Assembly: GCA_002346545.1 (NCBI GenBank)
Contig: DEAA01000032.1
Location: 26,435 to 90,434 of the forward strand
Direction: 5' to 3'
DNA: 64,000 bases
Source of the DNA: Acidobacteria bacterium UBA2994
GTDB taxonomy: Bacteria; Acidobacteriota; Vicinamibacteria; Vicinamibacterales; UBA8438
Made by a program: the position numbers and the translations under genes. Shown here piece after piece: positions 16,704-26,435 of the stretch. How positions within the stretch are numbered: position 1 is the stretch's first letter; each line of letters begins with the position of its first letter. The notes below the pieces were generated by a model. It searched no databases, was not told where the DNA came from, and saw only the letters and a list, made by a program, of their open reading frames with translations.

Positions 16704-18641
16704 CTACTGGGGCCGGGTGAGTGAGGCGTCCAGCGCGCGCTGGATGAGATCGGTCGGCACGGTGGCCGGTGGCACGTTACTGTCGAACCACGCTCGAACA
16801 TCCTCAGCCAATCCCAGTCCGTGCATGTAGTTGTAGAGGGCGTGGGTGAGCCCTTGGCCGAGCCCGTCGTGGTCGGTGCCGGTGGGGTCGGTGAACGGAA
16901 CGACGTTTCGAGCGAACGTCCTGGTCGACTGCGGGTTCAGGGTGATACCGAAGCGGGAGGGGTTGAGGGCGACCGGGCTGTGCGCCGTGGCGACGAACCG
17001 GTGCCAGTAAGCCGATTGCAGGCAGCCGGCCTCGAAGAGCTGTCGCACCCGTTCGAGGGCGTCGACTGTGTCCTGCTCGGTCTGGCTGGGGAAGCCGTAC
17101 ATCAGGTAGGCGTGCACCATGATCCCCGCCTCGGTAAACGCCCGGGTCACCCGAGCGACCTGCTCGACCGTAACTCCTTTCTCCATCAGTGCCAGGAGCC
17201 GGTCCGACGCGACCTCCAGGCCGCCACTGACGGCCACACAGCCTGATCGCGCCAGAAGATCGGTCAGCTCGGAGCCGAACGCCTCTTCGAAGCGGACGTT
17301 CCCCCACCAGCTAATGACTACGCCGCGATCGAGCAGCCGCTTGGCGAGCGCCTGGAGCGCGGCAGGGGGCGCCGCCTCGTCCACGAAATGAAACCCGGTC
17401 TGCCCGGTTTCGTCGACCAGTGTCTCGATCCGGTCTACGAGTGCATCGGCGGCCAACGGATCGTAGCGGCCGATGTAGTCGAGCGTGACATCGCAGAACG
17501 AGCACTTCTTCCAGTAGCACCCGTGGGCCACGGTCAGCTTGTTCCAGCGGCCATCGGACCAGAGTCGGTGCATCGGGTTGAGCATCTCGATCATCGAGAC
17601 GTAGCGGTCGAGTGGGAGCCCGTCGTAGGTCGGTGTGCCGATCTCAGCGAGCGGGACATCCACTTGGCCGGCGTCGTGCTTGTAGACGATCTCGCCGTTC
17701 CGACGAAGGAAAGTGCGTAGGCATGGTGCGCTGGCGTCACGTTTGCACGTAGCGATTCGTTCCAGCAGTAAGAGAAGTGGTTGCTCGCCATCGTCGAGGG
17801 TGACGTAGTCGAAGTAATCGAATACGCGCGGTTCCGCCAGTTGACGAAGCTCGGTGTTGACGTAGCCGCCGCCCAGCACGGTAATCGCCTCAGGGAAGGC
17901 CTGCTTGATCCGTCGTGCCATTCGGAATGCGCCGTAGACGTTTCCTGGAAAGGGAACAGTGAAGCCCACCAGGTCTGGGCGATGCCCCTCGGCCAGCTCG
18001 TCGGTCACTTCGTCGAGAAGCGTGTCGATCAGGGTTGGAGGAGCCTCGAGGGCCCCGGCTAGTGGCGCAAACGAGGGTTCGCTTTCGACCAGATGGCCGG
18101 CATAGCGCGAGAGCCCGAAGCTCGGGTCGATGCCGTCACGGATCGCGTCGGCGATGTCGTCGAGGTACAGCGTGGCCAGGTGCTTAGCGCGGTCAGCGAG
18201 TCCGAGGCTGCCAAACGCCCAGGCCAGCGGCTCGTCGTGGTCCCCGGCAAGATGTTCGTCGAGCAAGGCGAACCGGGACCCTTCGGGTAGCCAGTCGCGC
18301 CCCACAATGCGCAGCGCTAAACTCGGGTCCCGTCCCTGCAGGTGCCTGACGACCGGGTCGATCGTGGCTAAGAACCGCTCGCTCTCGCCCAGTAGGTGCG
18401 CTACTGAGTCCGGTATTCCGCTGGTGTCTGGCGCAGCTCCTCGAGCTTCCAGCTTTTCGATCGCACGAGTGAGGCCGGCTCGCGAGAACACTCGAAGGAA
18501 GAGCTCCAGCGAGGCGTCTGCCTGGCGCACGTCCACCCCGAGCCGCGTGGCGTGCTGACGTAGGAATCCGGTGAGGTAGGCCGTCGCTGGGTACGGCGTG
18601 TTCGGCTGCACCATCGGGGGCGTGACAAGTAGAACGCGCAT
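16704..18641 (-). CDS. Cobalamin-binding-type radical SAM protein
   Basis: A 645-residue protein of the B12-binding radical SAM class, probably cytoplasmic. ATG 18641 is selected because the Rossmann-like start 'MRVLLVTPPM' follows at once. The N-terminal half (to about 280) ends with 'VTVLGGGYVN'-like strand 'AITVLGGGY', typical of the B12-binding domain; the DxHxxG cobalamin-ligand motif is not evident. The radical SAM cluster motif is 'CYWKKCSFC', Cys375, Cys380 and Cys383, a C-x4-C-x2-C form seen in this subfamily. A TIM-barrel with 'GLEVASDRLL' and 'YLMYGFPSQTEQD' follows. Substrate is unknown; relatives methylate or rearrange diverse compounds. It ends 16 bases from the convergent PQQ dehydrogenase stop and shares an upstream region with the PQQ-cupredoxin gene. 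Confidence 0.86.
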   Translation of the reverse strand: MRVLLVTPPMVQPNTPYPATAYLTGFLRQHATRLGVDVRQADASLELFLRVFSRAGLTRAIEKLEARGAAPDTSGIPDSVAHLLGESERFLATIDPVVRHLQGRDPSLALRIVGRDWLPEGSRFALLDEHLAGDHDEPLAWAFGSLGLADRAKHLATLYLDDIADAIRDGIDPSFGLSRYAGHLVESEPSFAPLAGALEAPPTLIDTLLDEVTDELAEGHRPDLVGFTVPFPGNVYGAFRMARRIKQAFPEAITVLGGGYVNTELRQLAEPRVFDYFDYVTLDDGEQPLLLLLERIATCKRDASAPCLRTFLRRNGEIVYKHDAGQVDVPLAEIGTPTYDGLPLDRYVSMIEMLNPMHRLWSDGRWNKLTVAHGCYWKKCSFCDVTLDYIGRYDPLAADALVDRIETLVDETGQTGFHFVDEAAPPAALQALAKRLLDRGVVISWWGNVRFEEAFGSELTDLLARSGCVAVSGGLEVASDRLLALMEKGVTVEQVARVTRAFTEAGIMVHAYLMYGFPSQTEQDTVDALERVRQLFEAGCLQSAYWHRFVATAHSPVALNPSRFGITLNPQSTRTFARNVVPFTDPTGTDHDGLGQGLTHALYNYMHGLGLAEDVRAWFDSNVPPATVPTDLIQRALDASLTRPQ

Positions 18642-18706
18642 GCGCGAAATCCTACCGCTGCCAGGCCTTGACATCGAGCCCAGCCTCAACCAGAGTTCCA
18701 CCCGTC

Positions 18707-20770
18707 ATGAAAAGAACCTTCCGATCGGCGTCGCTTGCGGTGGTCCTCCTCGCCATTTTCCTCGTCATCCCGGCTACGGGACAGCAGGTGGGCAGCAGCT
18801 TCTCTGGCGCTGATTGGCCAATGGCTGGCGGTGATTGGACCAGTTCGCGCTACTCGACGCTCGACCAGATCTCGACCGAGAACATTGACCGGTTGGGTGG
18901 TGAGTGGGTGACCCGGATCTCTGGCGGTGGCTCCTCGCGCTCGACTCCGGCCGTCAAGGACGGCGTCATCTACCTAACGGCGGCCGCCAGCGTGGTGGCG
19001 ATCGATGGTGCGACCGGCGATGCCCGCTGGCAGTGGCAGGCCGAGGACCCGACCTCGGGCCGTGCCCCATCATGGCAAGGTGTGGGGCTCGACGACGAGA
19101 AAGTGTATATGGGACTTCGGAGCGTCGAGGTGGGCGCCATCAGTCAAGAGACCGGCGAGCTGGTCTGGGCCACCAATGTGGGCAGCGACCCGGCAATGGC
19201 GGGTGAGACCGTTACCACGGCCCCGATCGTCGCTGATGGAAAGGTGTTTGTCGGTGTCGCCAATGGCGATAGTGGCGGGCAGGGACGGATTGTTGGACTT
19301 GATGCCGACAGCGGTGCGTTGCTGTGGACGTTCCACGTCATCCCGCGTCCGGGCGAGTTCGGCCACGATTCGTGGCCACAGGACTCGGACATTTGGGAGG
19401 TCGGTGGTGGTGGCGTCTGGCTGGTCGGTACGGTTGACCCCGAGCTGGGCCTCGTGTACTTCGCCACCGGCAACCCGGTGCCGATGTTCGGCGGTGAGAT
19501 TCGTGGGGGCGACAATCTGTTCACCGCCGCGGTGCTCGCGATCGACATGGAGACCGGCGAGCGTCGCTGGCACTTCCAGGTCGTGCGTCACGACATTTGG
19601 GACGCCGATATTGCCACGCCGATGCTGCTCTACGACGTGGAGATGGACGGCCAGCTCCGTAAAGGCGTTGCCGCCATCCGTGCCGACGGGTACCTCTTTC
19701 TGTTCGATCGCGAAACGGGAGAGCCACTGATTCCGATTGAGCAGCGCCTGGTGCCGCAGGATCCGAATCAGCTCACCGCCGACACTCAGCCGTTCCCGGT
19801 GGGCGCCGAGCGGATTATTCCCGACTGTTCGCTGTGGCGTGATCGGGTGCCACCGCCCTTCGAGCTGAGCTGCAGCTTTTTCACGCCGCCCTCCATCGAT
19901 ACGCCTGCGGTGGTTGGGCTCGGTTCGCCGATTCCGATGGTACGCGTCACCCCGATGTCGTTCAGCCCGCAGACCGGTCTGATCTATGCGCAGGGACGGA
20001 GCCACGTCGGGTTCGCGCGCCGGTTTGAGGATCCCTGGATCTCGGACAACCGTCCTGGTGGGCACGACCGGCTCGGATTGCCCGAGTCGGCCGGGGTGCT
20101 CGCGGCGGTGGACCCGCGGACCAACACGGTGACCTGGAAGCAAGATCTGCTTGGCGGGCGACTGGCCACTAGCGGGCCGATGTCGACCGCGGGCGGACTC
20201 GTCTTCTGGGGGTCCGCCGATGGGCAGCTCGATGCCTACAATGCCGCGACTGGCGACAAGCTCTGGGCCTTCCAGGCGACACCGGCCGGCGCTCGGATGC
20301 GCCCCGGTCCCGTGGCGACCTACGCCATCGATGGTAAGCAGTACATCGCCATGCCGATGGGCAACGAACTGTGGGCGTTCGCACTCGATGGTGACGTGCC
20401 GCCTCGAGATGACGCGGTAGACAATCCGCCGGACCTCGTTCGCTGGACCGGGCCGATCCCGACAGAGACCGACGAGATCCAGACTGGTAGCCTGCGAGAA
20501 AACCCGTCGTGGTCGCTGGGCGGCGCTCGGTCGGCGCTCGACGAACACACGTTCAATCCGCAGCGATCACGTGTGGCCGCCGGTACGCGCGTGCGGTTTG
20601 TCAACAACGGTTCGGTTACTCACACGATCGCGGCACGGGACGGGAGCTGGTCTACCGGACAGATTGAACCTGGGCTTTTCGCCTACGTATCGTTAGATAC
20701 GGCTGGTGTGGAGGAATTCCACTGCACGGAGCATCCTTGGGCGCTCGGTGAAGTGACGGTCGAGCCCTAG
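18707..20770 (+). CDS. PQQ-dependent dehydrogenase fused to a C-terminal cupredoxin
   Basis: A 687-residue exported redox protein starting at ATG 18707; the signal ends 'PATGQQ'. Residues to about 570 are a quinoprotein propeller ('WPMAGGDW', 'YSTLDQI', 'VVRHDIWDADIATPM' with Asp299). The Lys 27 residues after this Asp in the glucose-dehydrogenase-like paralogs is not conserved; 'AIRADGYLF' occupies that place. Residues from about 600 form a plastocyanin/amicyanin-like domain: His639 in 'VTHTIAA', then 'FHCTEHPW' with Cys673 and His676. The axial Met expected three residues after the second His in amicyanins ('HPxM') is Ala here. The fusion suggests direct transfer from PQQH2 to a blue copper centre instead of cytochrome c. 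A hairpin at 20776 follows. Confidence 0.9.
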   Translation: MKRTFRSASLAVVLLAIFLVIPATGQQVGSSFSGADWPMAGGDWTSSRYSTLDQISTENIDRLGGEWVTRISGGGSSRSTPAVKDGVIYLTAAASVVAIDGATGDARWQWQAEDPTSGRAPSWQGVGLDDEKVYMGLRSVEVGAISQETGELVWATNVGSDPAMAGETVTTAPIVADGKVFVGVANGDSGGQGRIVGLDADSGALLWTFHVIPRPGEFGHDSWPQDSDIWEVGGGGVWLVGTVDPELGLVYFATGNPVPMFGGEIRGGDNLFTAAVLAIDMETGERRWHFQVVRHDIWDADIATPMLLYDVEMDGQLRKGVAAIRADGYLFLFDRETGEPLIPIEQRLVPQDPNQLTADTQPFPVGAERIIPDCSLWRDRVPPPFELSCSFFTPPSIDTPAVVGLGSPIPMVRVTPMSFSPQTGLIYAQGRSHVGFARRFEDPWISDNRPGGHDRLGLPESAGVLAAVDPRTNTVTWKQDLLGGRLATSGPMSTAGGLVFWGSADGQLDAYNAATGDKLWAFQATPAGARMRPGPVATYAIDGKQYIAMPMGNELWAFALDGDVPPRDDAVDNPPDLVRWTGPIPTETDEIQTGSLRENPSWSLGGARSALDEHTFNPQRSRVAAGTRVRFVNNGSVTHTIAARDGSWSTGQIEPGLFAYVSLDTAGVEEFHCTEHPWALGEVTVEP

Positions 20771-20775
20771 GTTGG

Positions 20776-20799
20776 GTGGGGCTTCAGCCTGAACCCCAC
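20776..20799. terminator. Palindromic hairpin after the PQQ-cupredoxin gene
   Basis: GTGGGG and CCCCAC arms with an inner TTC/GAA extension and one bulged C form a compact stem six bases after the stop. There is no long T-run. The sequence resembles hairpins at 32190 and 43024, so it may be a short repeated intergenic palindrome acting as a transcript end. Confidence 0.45.
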
Positions 20800-20871
20800 G
20801 CGACGCTAGTGGGCCCGGAGCCTCCGCTGCGTCGCCGGGCGCTCCCGGCAGGCGCAATGCTCCGGCGCTTG

Positions 20872-23196
20872 CTACGCTGCGGATGTGCGCCGGCGACGGC
20901 GCGTGGGGTCAATGAAAACGCCGTCGCCGAGCGGACGGTAGCCGAGTGCCTCGACCACGGCGGCCAGGTCTTCGCCCTGGCACGAGAGTCGGTCGCACAG
21001 CTGCAGGTCGGGCGTGAACGACCCGCGTCGAGCCGAGTGGTGCAGGATGCGGCTGATCTTCTCCAGCACGTCTGTTCGGACCGCCAGGCGGCCGAGGCGC
21101 GGAAACCCGATGGCTTCGTAGTAGTCGGCGTGGACCGCCGCGTCGGCCTTACCCGAGACCGCGGTGAAGTCTTCAACCGCGACACCCCAAAAGGCGTTGG
21201 CCAGCGCCAAGCGCCGCGCGATGGCGCTCGGCTTGAGAGCCGAGGCCAGGAACACGTAGCGATACCCCAGTCGCACCCCGAACCGCTCCAGCCCCTTCCG
21301 CTCGTCTGCCGACAGTGCGCGCACCTGCTCCCTCGCCGATTCGGTGGAAATGGTGCCGAGCCCCTGTTCCAGTTGATACAGCAGGCCTCGGACTGCGGGG
21401 CTGGTGTCGGCGAGTCGGTCGGTGCGTAACGGAGCGATCACTTCCCCTACCAGGTCGCGGCCTGCGGCAACCAGGCGGCGCTGTACCTGGCGGCCCAGCC
21501 CGCGCGACAGATCCAGTGTCGGGTTGACGGCGATCGTTGGGCGCAGGAGGTCGTCGCCTCGGCCGAGACGCCCTACCTGGTGCTGGCCGAATGTGATGGA
21601 GCCGGTCGGTGCGAAGGTCAGCTGGTCGTGCGGTGCGTCGATCAGGTCTTCCAGCCAGTTCGGCGTTCGCGCGGCTGACGCCGCCGGTGTCGCCAGCTCG
21701 GCCAGCACCGCGAACGGGCTGCCGGGGCGCGGCGTCATGTGGTCGACATGTACGTCGACGTGGGCGCGCCGGCGGGTCACGAACCGTTCGACCAGCTGTT
21801 CGTGGAGCGCGTCGCTTAGTTTGTCTTCGATGGCCCGGGTACGCGCACGCCAGTTCTTTGGGTCAGGAACCCAGGCTGGCCGGTGCGCCACGTAGGTCCA
21901 GGTGCGAATGAATGCCAGCCGCGTCAGCAGGTCATCGATAGCGCCGGTCACGTTGTCGAGAGGAGCGATCCGGCGCTCGAGCCAGTCGGCGCTCAGCGTA
22001 CCGCGCTCGCTTGCCAGTTGGCGGTAGATGTCGCCCAGAATAGCCACGTGGTCCTCGAGCACCAGCTGGCGGTAGTCGGGAATCTGACACACATCCCAGA
22101 GCAGGCGGACGGCGCCTTCGCCCTCGACACGAGGGCGAATGACCGGATCCCTGGCCAGACCGCGCAGGGCATCTGTATCCGCGGCCCGAGCCGTCAGGCG
22201 GAACTCCGGGCGGTCGGGTCGGCGCTCAAGCGAGGCCACGAGACCCTCGACCGATGAGAGGTCGAGGTCTCGGTTGCGCCACATCACCCGTTTGGCGGCA
22301 GGGAAGTGGTGCTCCTCGATGGCGGTGACCAAGGCCGGTGGCAGGGTGTCAGCGGGTGCGAGGGTGCCGAACGTACCGTCGTTTAGGTGCCGTCCGGCGC
22401 GGCCCGCGATCTGCCCGAGCTCGACCCGGTCGAGGTTCCGGCTCCCTCGTCCATCGAACTTCCGGAGTTCGGCAAACGCGACATGGTCGATGTCGAGGTT
22501 CAGCCCCATGCCGATGGCGTCGGTGGCCACCAAATAGTCCACTTCGCCGCTCTGATAGAGAGCCACTTGGGCGTTTCGGGTCCGAGGCGACAGCGCGCCG
22601 AGCACTACCGCGGCTCCGCCGCGACGGGCGCGAACCCGGTCGGCCAGTTCCCAGACTCGGGCCATCGAGAACGCCACGATGGTGGTCCGGGGTGGCAGGC
22701 CGCTGACCTTGAGCTGACCCCGGTGCTTCAGTGTTGAGAGACGGGTGTGACTCTTGATCCTCGCGTCTGGCATCAGGGCCGCTACGAGCGGCCGCAATGT
22801 GTTCGCCCCAAGGAACCAGGTCTCTTTCCGGCCGCGCGCGTGGAGCAGTCGGTCGGTGAACACATGGCCACGCTCGATGTGGGTCGCTAGCTGGATCTCG
22901 TCAACCGCGAGAAAGTCGACCTTGCGGTCGAGCGGCATCGCCTCGACGGTGCACACCCAGTAGCGGGGATGGTGCGGCACCCGCTTCTCTTCACCAGTGA
23001 TGAGGGCAACCGCCTGTTCGCCGGCCCGCACGCTGAGTCGGTCGTAGACCTCCCTGGCCAGCAGCCGCAGTGGCAGGCCGATCATGCCGGTCTGGTATTC
23101 CAGCAGCCGCTCCACCGCGCGGTGGGTCTTGCCGGTATTGGTCGGACCGAGCAGGGCGACGAGCTCCGACGCGGATGAGGAATGGTGGGTGGACAC
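20872..23196 (-). CDS. SUV3-type ATP-dependent RNA helicase
   Basis: A 774-residue superfamily 2 helicase of the SUV3 group, predicted to unwind RNA in degradation or processing. Walker A is GPTNTGKT at residues 17-24, motif II is 'DEIQ' ('FLAVDEIQLATH'), motif V is 'ATDAIGMGLNLDI' and motif VI is 'QIAGRAGR'. The 'LPLRLLAREVYDRL' segment after motif I is characteristic of SUV3. The C-terminal third contains the SUV3 'PDYRQL' and 'LTRLAFIRTWTYVAHR' helical regions found in bacterial homologs. The mitochondrial form works with an RNA exonuclease; bacterial copies are widespread but scattered. It is divergent from the propeller gene at 23294, and no exonuclease gene adjoins it. Confidence 0.9.
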   Translation of the reverse strand: MSTHHSSSASELVALLGPTNTGKTHRAVERLLEYQTGMIGLPLRLLAREVYDRLSVRAGEQAVALITGEEKRVPHHPRYWVCTVEAMPLDRKVDFLAVDEIQLATHIERGHVFTDRLLHARGRKETWFLGANTLRPLVAALMPDARIKSHTRLSTLKHRGQLKVSGLPPRTTIVAFSMARVWELADRVRARRGGAAVVLGALSPRTRNAQVALYQSGEVDYLVATDAIGMGLNLDIDHVAFAELRKFDGRGSRNLDRVELGQIAGRAGRHLNDGTFGTLAPADTLPPALVTAIEEHHFPAAKRVMWRNRDLDLSSVEGLVASLERRPDRPEFRLTARAADTDALRGLARDPVIRPRVEGEGAVRLLWDVCQIPDYRQLVLEDHVAILGDIYRQLASERGTLSADWLERRIAPLDNVTGAIDDLLTRLAFIRTWTYVAHRPAWVPDPKNWRARTRAIEDKLSDALHEQLVERFVTRRRAHVDVHVDHMTPRPGSPFAVLAELATPAASAARTPNWLEDLIDAPHDQLTFAPTGSITFGQHQVGRLGRGDDLLRPTIAVNPTLDLSRGLGRQVQRRLVAAGRDLVGEVIAPLRTDRLADTSPAVRGLLYQLEQGLGTISTESAREQVRALSADERKGLERFGVRLGYRYVFLASALKPSAIARRLALANAFWGVAVEDFTAVSGKADAAVHADYYEAIGFPRLGRLAVRTDVLEKISRILHHSARRGSFTPDLQLCDRLSCQGEDLAAVVEALGYRPLGDGVFIDPTRRRRRTSAA

Positions 23197-23293
23197 AACG
23201 ACGCCTACCGTGAACCTGATTGGTAGCTTACAGCGAGTTCACCGGATCCGTCGGATTGCTGGCGACACCTGCTGGCGATAGGATCACCGCATC

Positions 23294-24652
23294 ATGCCGA
23301 GACATTTTCTTCGCATTCTGCTCGTGGCCGTGGCGCTGCTGGCCGCCGTTGCGACTCTGTCAGCCGAGGATTGGCCGCAGTGGCGTGGTGCTGACCGGCT
23401 GGGCATCTGGCACGAGACCGGCATCGTCGAGGAGCTCCCTGACGAACTCAAGGTGATCTGGCGCACGCCGATCCGCTCCGGTTATTCGGGGCCGGCGGTG
23501 GCTGACGGCAAGATTTTCATCACGGACTGGGGCGAGGAGGAAGGCAGCCGCACTCTCGACGGTACCGAGCGGGCGCTGGCGCTGGATGAAGAGACCGGTG
23601 AGGTGCTGTGGACGCATGAATGGCAGACTTCCTATCGGATGCTCTCTGTCAGCTACGCCATCGGTCCCCGCGCGACGCCCACCGTCGACGGCGACCGCGT
23701 CTACATGCTGGGTGCCACCGGACGGCTCTTCTGTCTGTCGGTCGAAACGGGCGAGGTGATCTGGGAAAAGGACTATGTGGCGGAGTACGGCACTAGTGTG
23801 CCGGTTTGGGGCATCGTCAGTGCACCCCTGGTTGACGGCGATCGCTTGATCACGGTGGTGGGCGGCGAGCCGGATGCCCTGGTGATGGCCTTCGACAAGT
23901 ACACGGGCGAGGAGATCTGGCGGGCGATCGAGGTGACCTCAGAGATGGGCTATGCGCAACCGGTCATCTTTGAGGCGGGCGGTGTCCGTCAGCTCATCGT
24001 GTGGCACCCGCGGGCGCTGGCTTCACTCAACCCCGAGACCGGCGAGGTCTACTGGGAGAACGAGTGGGAAGTGTCGATGGGCGTCACCGTCGCTACTCCG
24101 GTCAAGAGCGGTGACTACCTACTCGTGTCGCAGTTTTTCAACGGCTCACTGATGATGCGGTTCAGCCAGGATCGCCCGGCGGCTACCGAATTGTGGCGCG
24201 GCCAGAGCCGGAGCGAACTGCCGGATCAGACCGACACGATCCATGCGATGGTGACCACGCCGCTCATCATCGATGACCACGTTTACGGCGTCGACAGCTA
24301 CGGTGAGCTTCGGGGCCTTGACGCTCGCACCGGCGAGCGGTTGTGGATGAGCCCGGAGATGACTACCCAGGCCCGATGGAGTACTGCGTTCATGGTGCAG
24401 CACGGTGATCGCTATCTGGTGAACAACGACGACGGGTTCCTGATCTCGGCGCAGTTCACGCCGAACGGGTACGTTGAACTAGATCGCACCCGACTCATCG
24501 AGCCGACCTCCGGGTCTGGCAGCCGCACTCCGCATGGTCGGATTGCCGAGCGACAGGTAAATTGGACGCATCCGGCCTACGCCAACGGGCATATCGTGCA
24601 CCGTAACGACCGGGAGATCGTCCGCGTGTCGATGCGGGCGGTTGATTATTGA
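23294..24652 (+). CDS. Exported PQQ-like beta-propeller protein (BamB-like)
   Basis: A 452-residue exported protein with a signal peptide ending 'ATLSAED' and the opening 'WPQWRGADRLGIW', which is typical of a large secreted BamB/PQQ-like family in Planctomycetes and Acidobacteria. Repeats of 'DGDRVY', 'TGEVIWEK' and 'TGEEIWR' mark the blades. It is shorter than the true quinoprotein dehydrogenases and lacks the W-D-x-D active-site segment, so binding of PQQ and any enzyme activity are doubtful; it may bind ligand or protein in the periplasm. The open interval of 97 bases to the helicase gene holds divergent promoters. Confidence 0.85.
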   Translation: MPRHFLRILLVAVALLAAVATLSAEDWPQWRGADRLGIWHETGIVEELPDELKVIWRTPIRSGYSGPAVADGKIFITDWGEEEGSRTLDGTERALALDEETGEVLWTHEWQTSYRMLSVSYAIGPRATPTVDGDRVYMLGATGRLFCLSVETGEVIWEKDYVAEYGTSVPVWGIVSAPLVDGDRLITVVGGEPDALVMAFDKYTGEEIWRAIEVTSEMGYAQPVIFEAGGVRQLIVWHPRALASLNPETGEVYWENEWEVSMGVTVATPVKSGDYLLVSQFFNGSLMMRFSQDRPAATELWRGQSRSELPDQTDTIHAMVTTPLIIDDHVYGVDSYGELRGLDARTGERLWMSPEMTTQARWSTAFMVQHGDRYLVNNDDGFLISAQFTPNGYVELDRTRLIEPTSGSGSRTPHGRIAERQVNWTHPAYANGHIVHRNDREIVRVSMRAVDY

Positions 24653-24725
24653 TTGGTGGGACGCAAATCTGTAGGGTGGCAGATGGTGTTTCCGCAGGGT
24701 TGGGTCTTTGCCGTCCGGGATCGGA

Positions 24726-25385
24726 TCACGAGACGAACTGAAACTGCAGATACTTGATGGTGAGCCCCGCGGCTCGAAACCGCTTCTCGTAGCGGGTTTC
24801 CAGCGCACCCTGCTCGTCGGCCAGCCGCGATTGGTGGAGGTCGTCGGTGTAGGCAAGCTGGGCGGCTAACTTGTTCTGGCGGATCAAGCCAAGGGTGTAG
24901 TCGAAGAGGCTGGGGTCGTCAGTCTTGAACCGCACCCAGCCTCCGGGGCCAACCAGGCGCCGGTACATGTCCAGGAACGGCGGGGCAGTGAGCCGGTGCT
25001 TAGCCTGCTTGGTCTTAGGCCGCGGGTCTGGAAACGTTAACCAGAGCGTGTCGATCTCGTCCGGCGCGAAGAAGCGTTCGAGTTCGGTTACGTCGGTTCG
25101 GAGAAACGCGACGTTGGTGAGCTGTTGCTCCAGCGCATAGCGGCCTCCGACGAACATCCGCGCGCCACGTTTGTCCACGCCAACGTGGTTGTGGTCGTGC
25201 GCGCGCTCGGCCAGGGCGGCGGTGAACTCGCCGCTCCCGCAGCCCAGTTCGACGATGAGAGGCCGCGCGTTGCCGAACACGTCGTCGGCCCATCGGCCCC
25301 GGAGGGTCTCGTACCCCGGCTTGCCCTGTTCGAACAGGTTCGACAGGTTGGCGTTGGCGCGGAAACGCTTGAGTTTTTTTCGCAC
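24726..25385 (-). CDS. trmB: tRNA (guanine-N7-)-methyltransferase
   Basis: A 219-residue cytoplasmic enzyme that methylates N7 of guanine 46 in the tRNA variable loop using S-adenosylmethionine. The SAM motif 'VELGCGSGEF' lies near residues 44-53. The family hallmark 'FPDPRPKTKQAKHRL' near 117 carries the catalytic Asp and substrate-contacting Lys/His residues, and 'RFKTDDPSLFDY' and 'ETRYEKRF' complete the signature. Length matches the family. The start is GTG 25385; no better in-frame start is seen. It is the only clear housekeeping tRNA gene in the window and lies in a minus-strand pair with the methyltransferase at 25452. Confidence 0.95.
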   Translation of the reverse strand: MRKKLKRFRANANLSNLFEQGKPGYETLRGRWADDVFGNARPLIVELGCGSGEFTAALAERAHDHNHVGVDKRGARMFVGGRYALEQQLTNVAFLRTDVTELERFFAPDEIDTLWLTFPDPRPKTKQAKHRLTAPPFLDMYRRLVGPGGWVRFKTDDPSLFDYTLGLIRQNKLAAQLAYTDDLHQSRLADEQGALETRYEKRFRAAGLTIKYLQFQFVS

Positions 25386-25451
25386 GGTGGGGTCCGCCGC
25401 AGTCGGCGACGGTGGTCTGTCTGGAACCTTGAGCAGCAGTTCGTTAAGCGA

Positions 25452-26435
25452 CTAACCCTTGGGGACCGCGGCTAGCACGACCGCTCCAATGGCCGGCACG
25501 TTGTCGGATTCGATGCCGAGTGGCCACGCGCGGTCGACGGTCAGGCCCTGGGCCTCGACATAGGCGTCGAGCGTGGGCTTCAGCCTTCCGTCTAGCTCCA
25601 GGCCCCAGGTCCACGGCTCGCCATAGAATCCCGACACGGAGCGTCCTGCGGCCAAACCAGCTTTGGTATTGAGCCACTGACGGGTCAAAAGATCAAAGGC
25701 GACGCGGCTGCCAGCGGGAAGCGTGACCACCGCGCGCAGGGTGGCCGCGATCGCGTCGTCGTTCAGATACATTGACACGCCTTCCCATATGACGAACGTG
25801 CGACGCGTCCGGTCGAATCCCTGGCCGTGCAGCGCTTCGAGCCAGGCTTGCTCGGTCAAGTTGCACGTGACGTAGGTGATGCCGGAGGTGTCGAGCCCCG
25901 CCGCGTCGACCGCGGCGCGCTTCACCGCCTGGGTGGCGGCAGTATCCACTTCGAACCAGGGCACAGCTTGGTCAGCCGGCCGGTCGTAGCCCCGCACGTC
26001 CCAGCCGGCGCCCAGGAGTACGACTTGGTCACCGTTGGCCACGTGCTCTTCGAGCGCGTCGTCGATAAGCTTGCACCGAACGCCCATCATATCCGTGAAT
26101 GTTGCGGGCTTGGGCGGAGGATACCGCAACAGCCCTGGGAAGAGCTTGCAGATCCAGACGAACGGTGTCATTACCACCGGAGCGAAGCCCCAACTGGTGG
26201 CCGGAAGGTGACGAGTTAGCTCGAGAGCGACTGGGTCGGGTCGAGTCCCACGCAGGTGATAGATCAGCCGCACCTGGAGCGGTTCGTAGGCAGTGCCAGA
26301 GACACGCCCCCGCGTATCCAGTACCCGCAGCATGTAGATCACCACGCCCACTAGCAAGACGGGCACGTACAGCACAGTGGCTGTGACGAGCAGCGGCGAG
26401 AGTAGGACGAGGATGAAGATGCGGAACAGGCTCAT
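25452..26435 (-). CDS. Membrane-anchored class I methyltransferase (TIGR00027/leucine carboxyl type)
   Basis: A 327-residue protein. Residues 4-36 form one or two hydrophobic segments, so the catalytic domain is probably anchored to the inner face of the membrane. The SAM-binding part reads 'VVLLGAGWDVRGYDRP' with the acidic strand end 'WFEVDTAATQ', and 'IWEGVSMYLNDDAI' is the well-known post-motif of the TIGR00027/PPM1 group. These enzymes methylate carboxyl or hydroxyl groups of small molecules, but most bacterial members are uncharacterised. The N-terminal hydrophobic addition is not found in the soluble leucine carboxyl methyltransferases. It lies upstream of trmB on the same strand. Confidence 0.82.
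   Translation of the reverse strand: MSLFRIFILVLLSPLLVTATVLYVPVLLVGVVIYMLRVLDTRGRVSGTAYEPLQVRLIYHLRGTRPDPVALELTRHLPATSWGFAPVVMTPFVWICKLFPGLLRYPPPKPATFTDMMGVRCKLIDDALEEHVANGDQVVLLGAGWDVRGYDRPADQAVPWFEVDTAATQAVKRAAVDAAGLDTSGITYVTCNLTEQAWLEALHGQGFDRTRRTFVIWEGVSMYLNDDAIAATLRAVVTLPAGSRVAFDLLTRQWLNTKAGLAAGRSVSGFYGEPWTWGLELDGRLKPTLDAYVEAQGLTVDRAWPLGIESDNVPAIGAVVLAAVPKG

Noticed and set aside
19070-20548. 492-codon minus-strand frame opposite the PQQ-cupredoxin gene
   Set aside because: Low-information translation with no recognised fold; typical GC-driven antisense frame.
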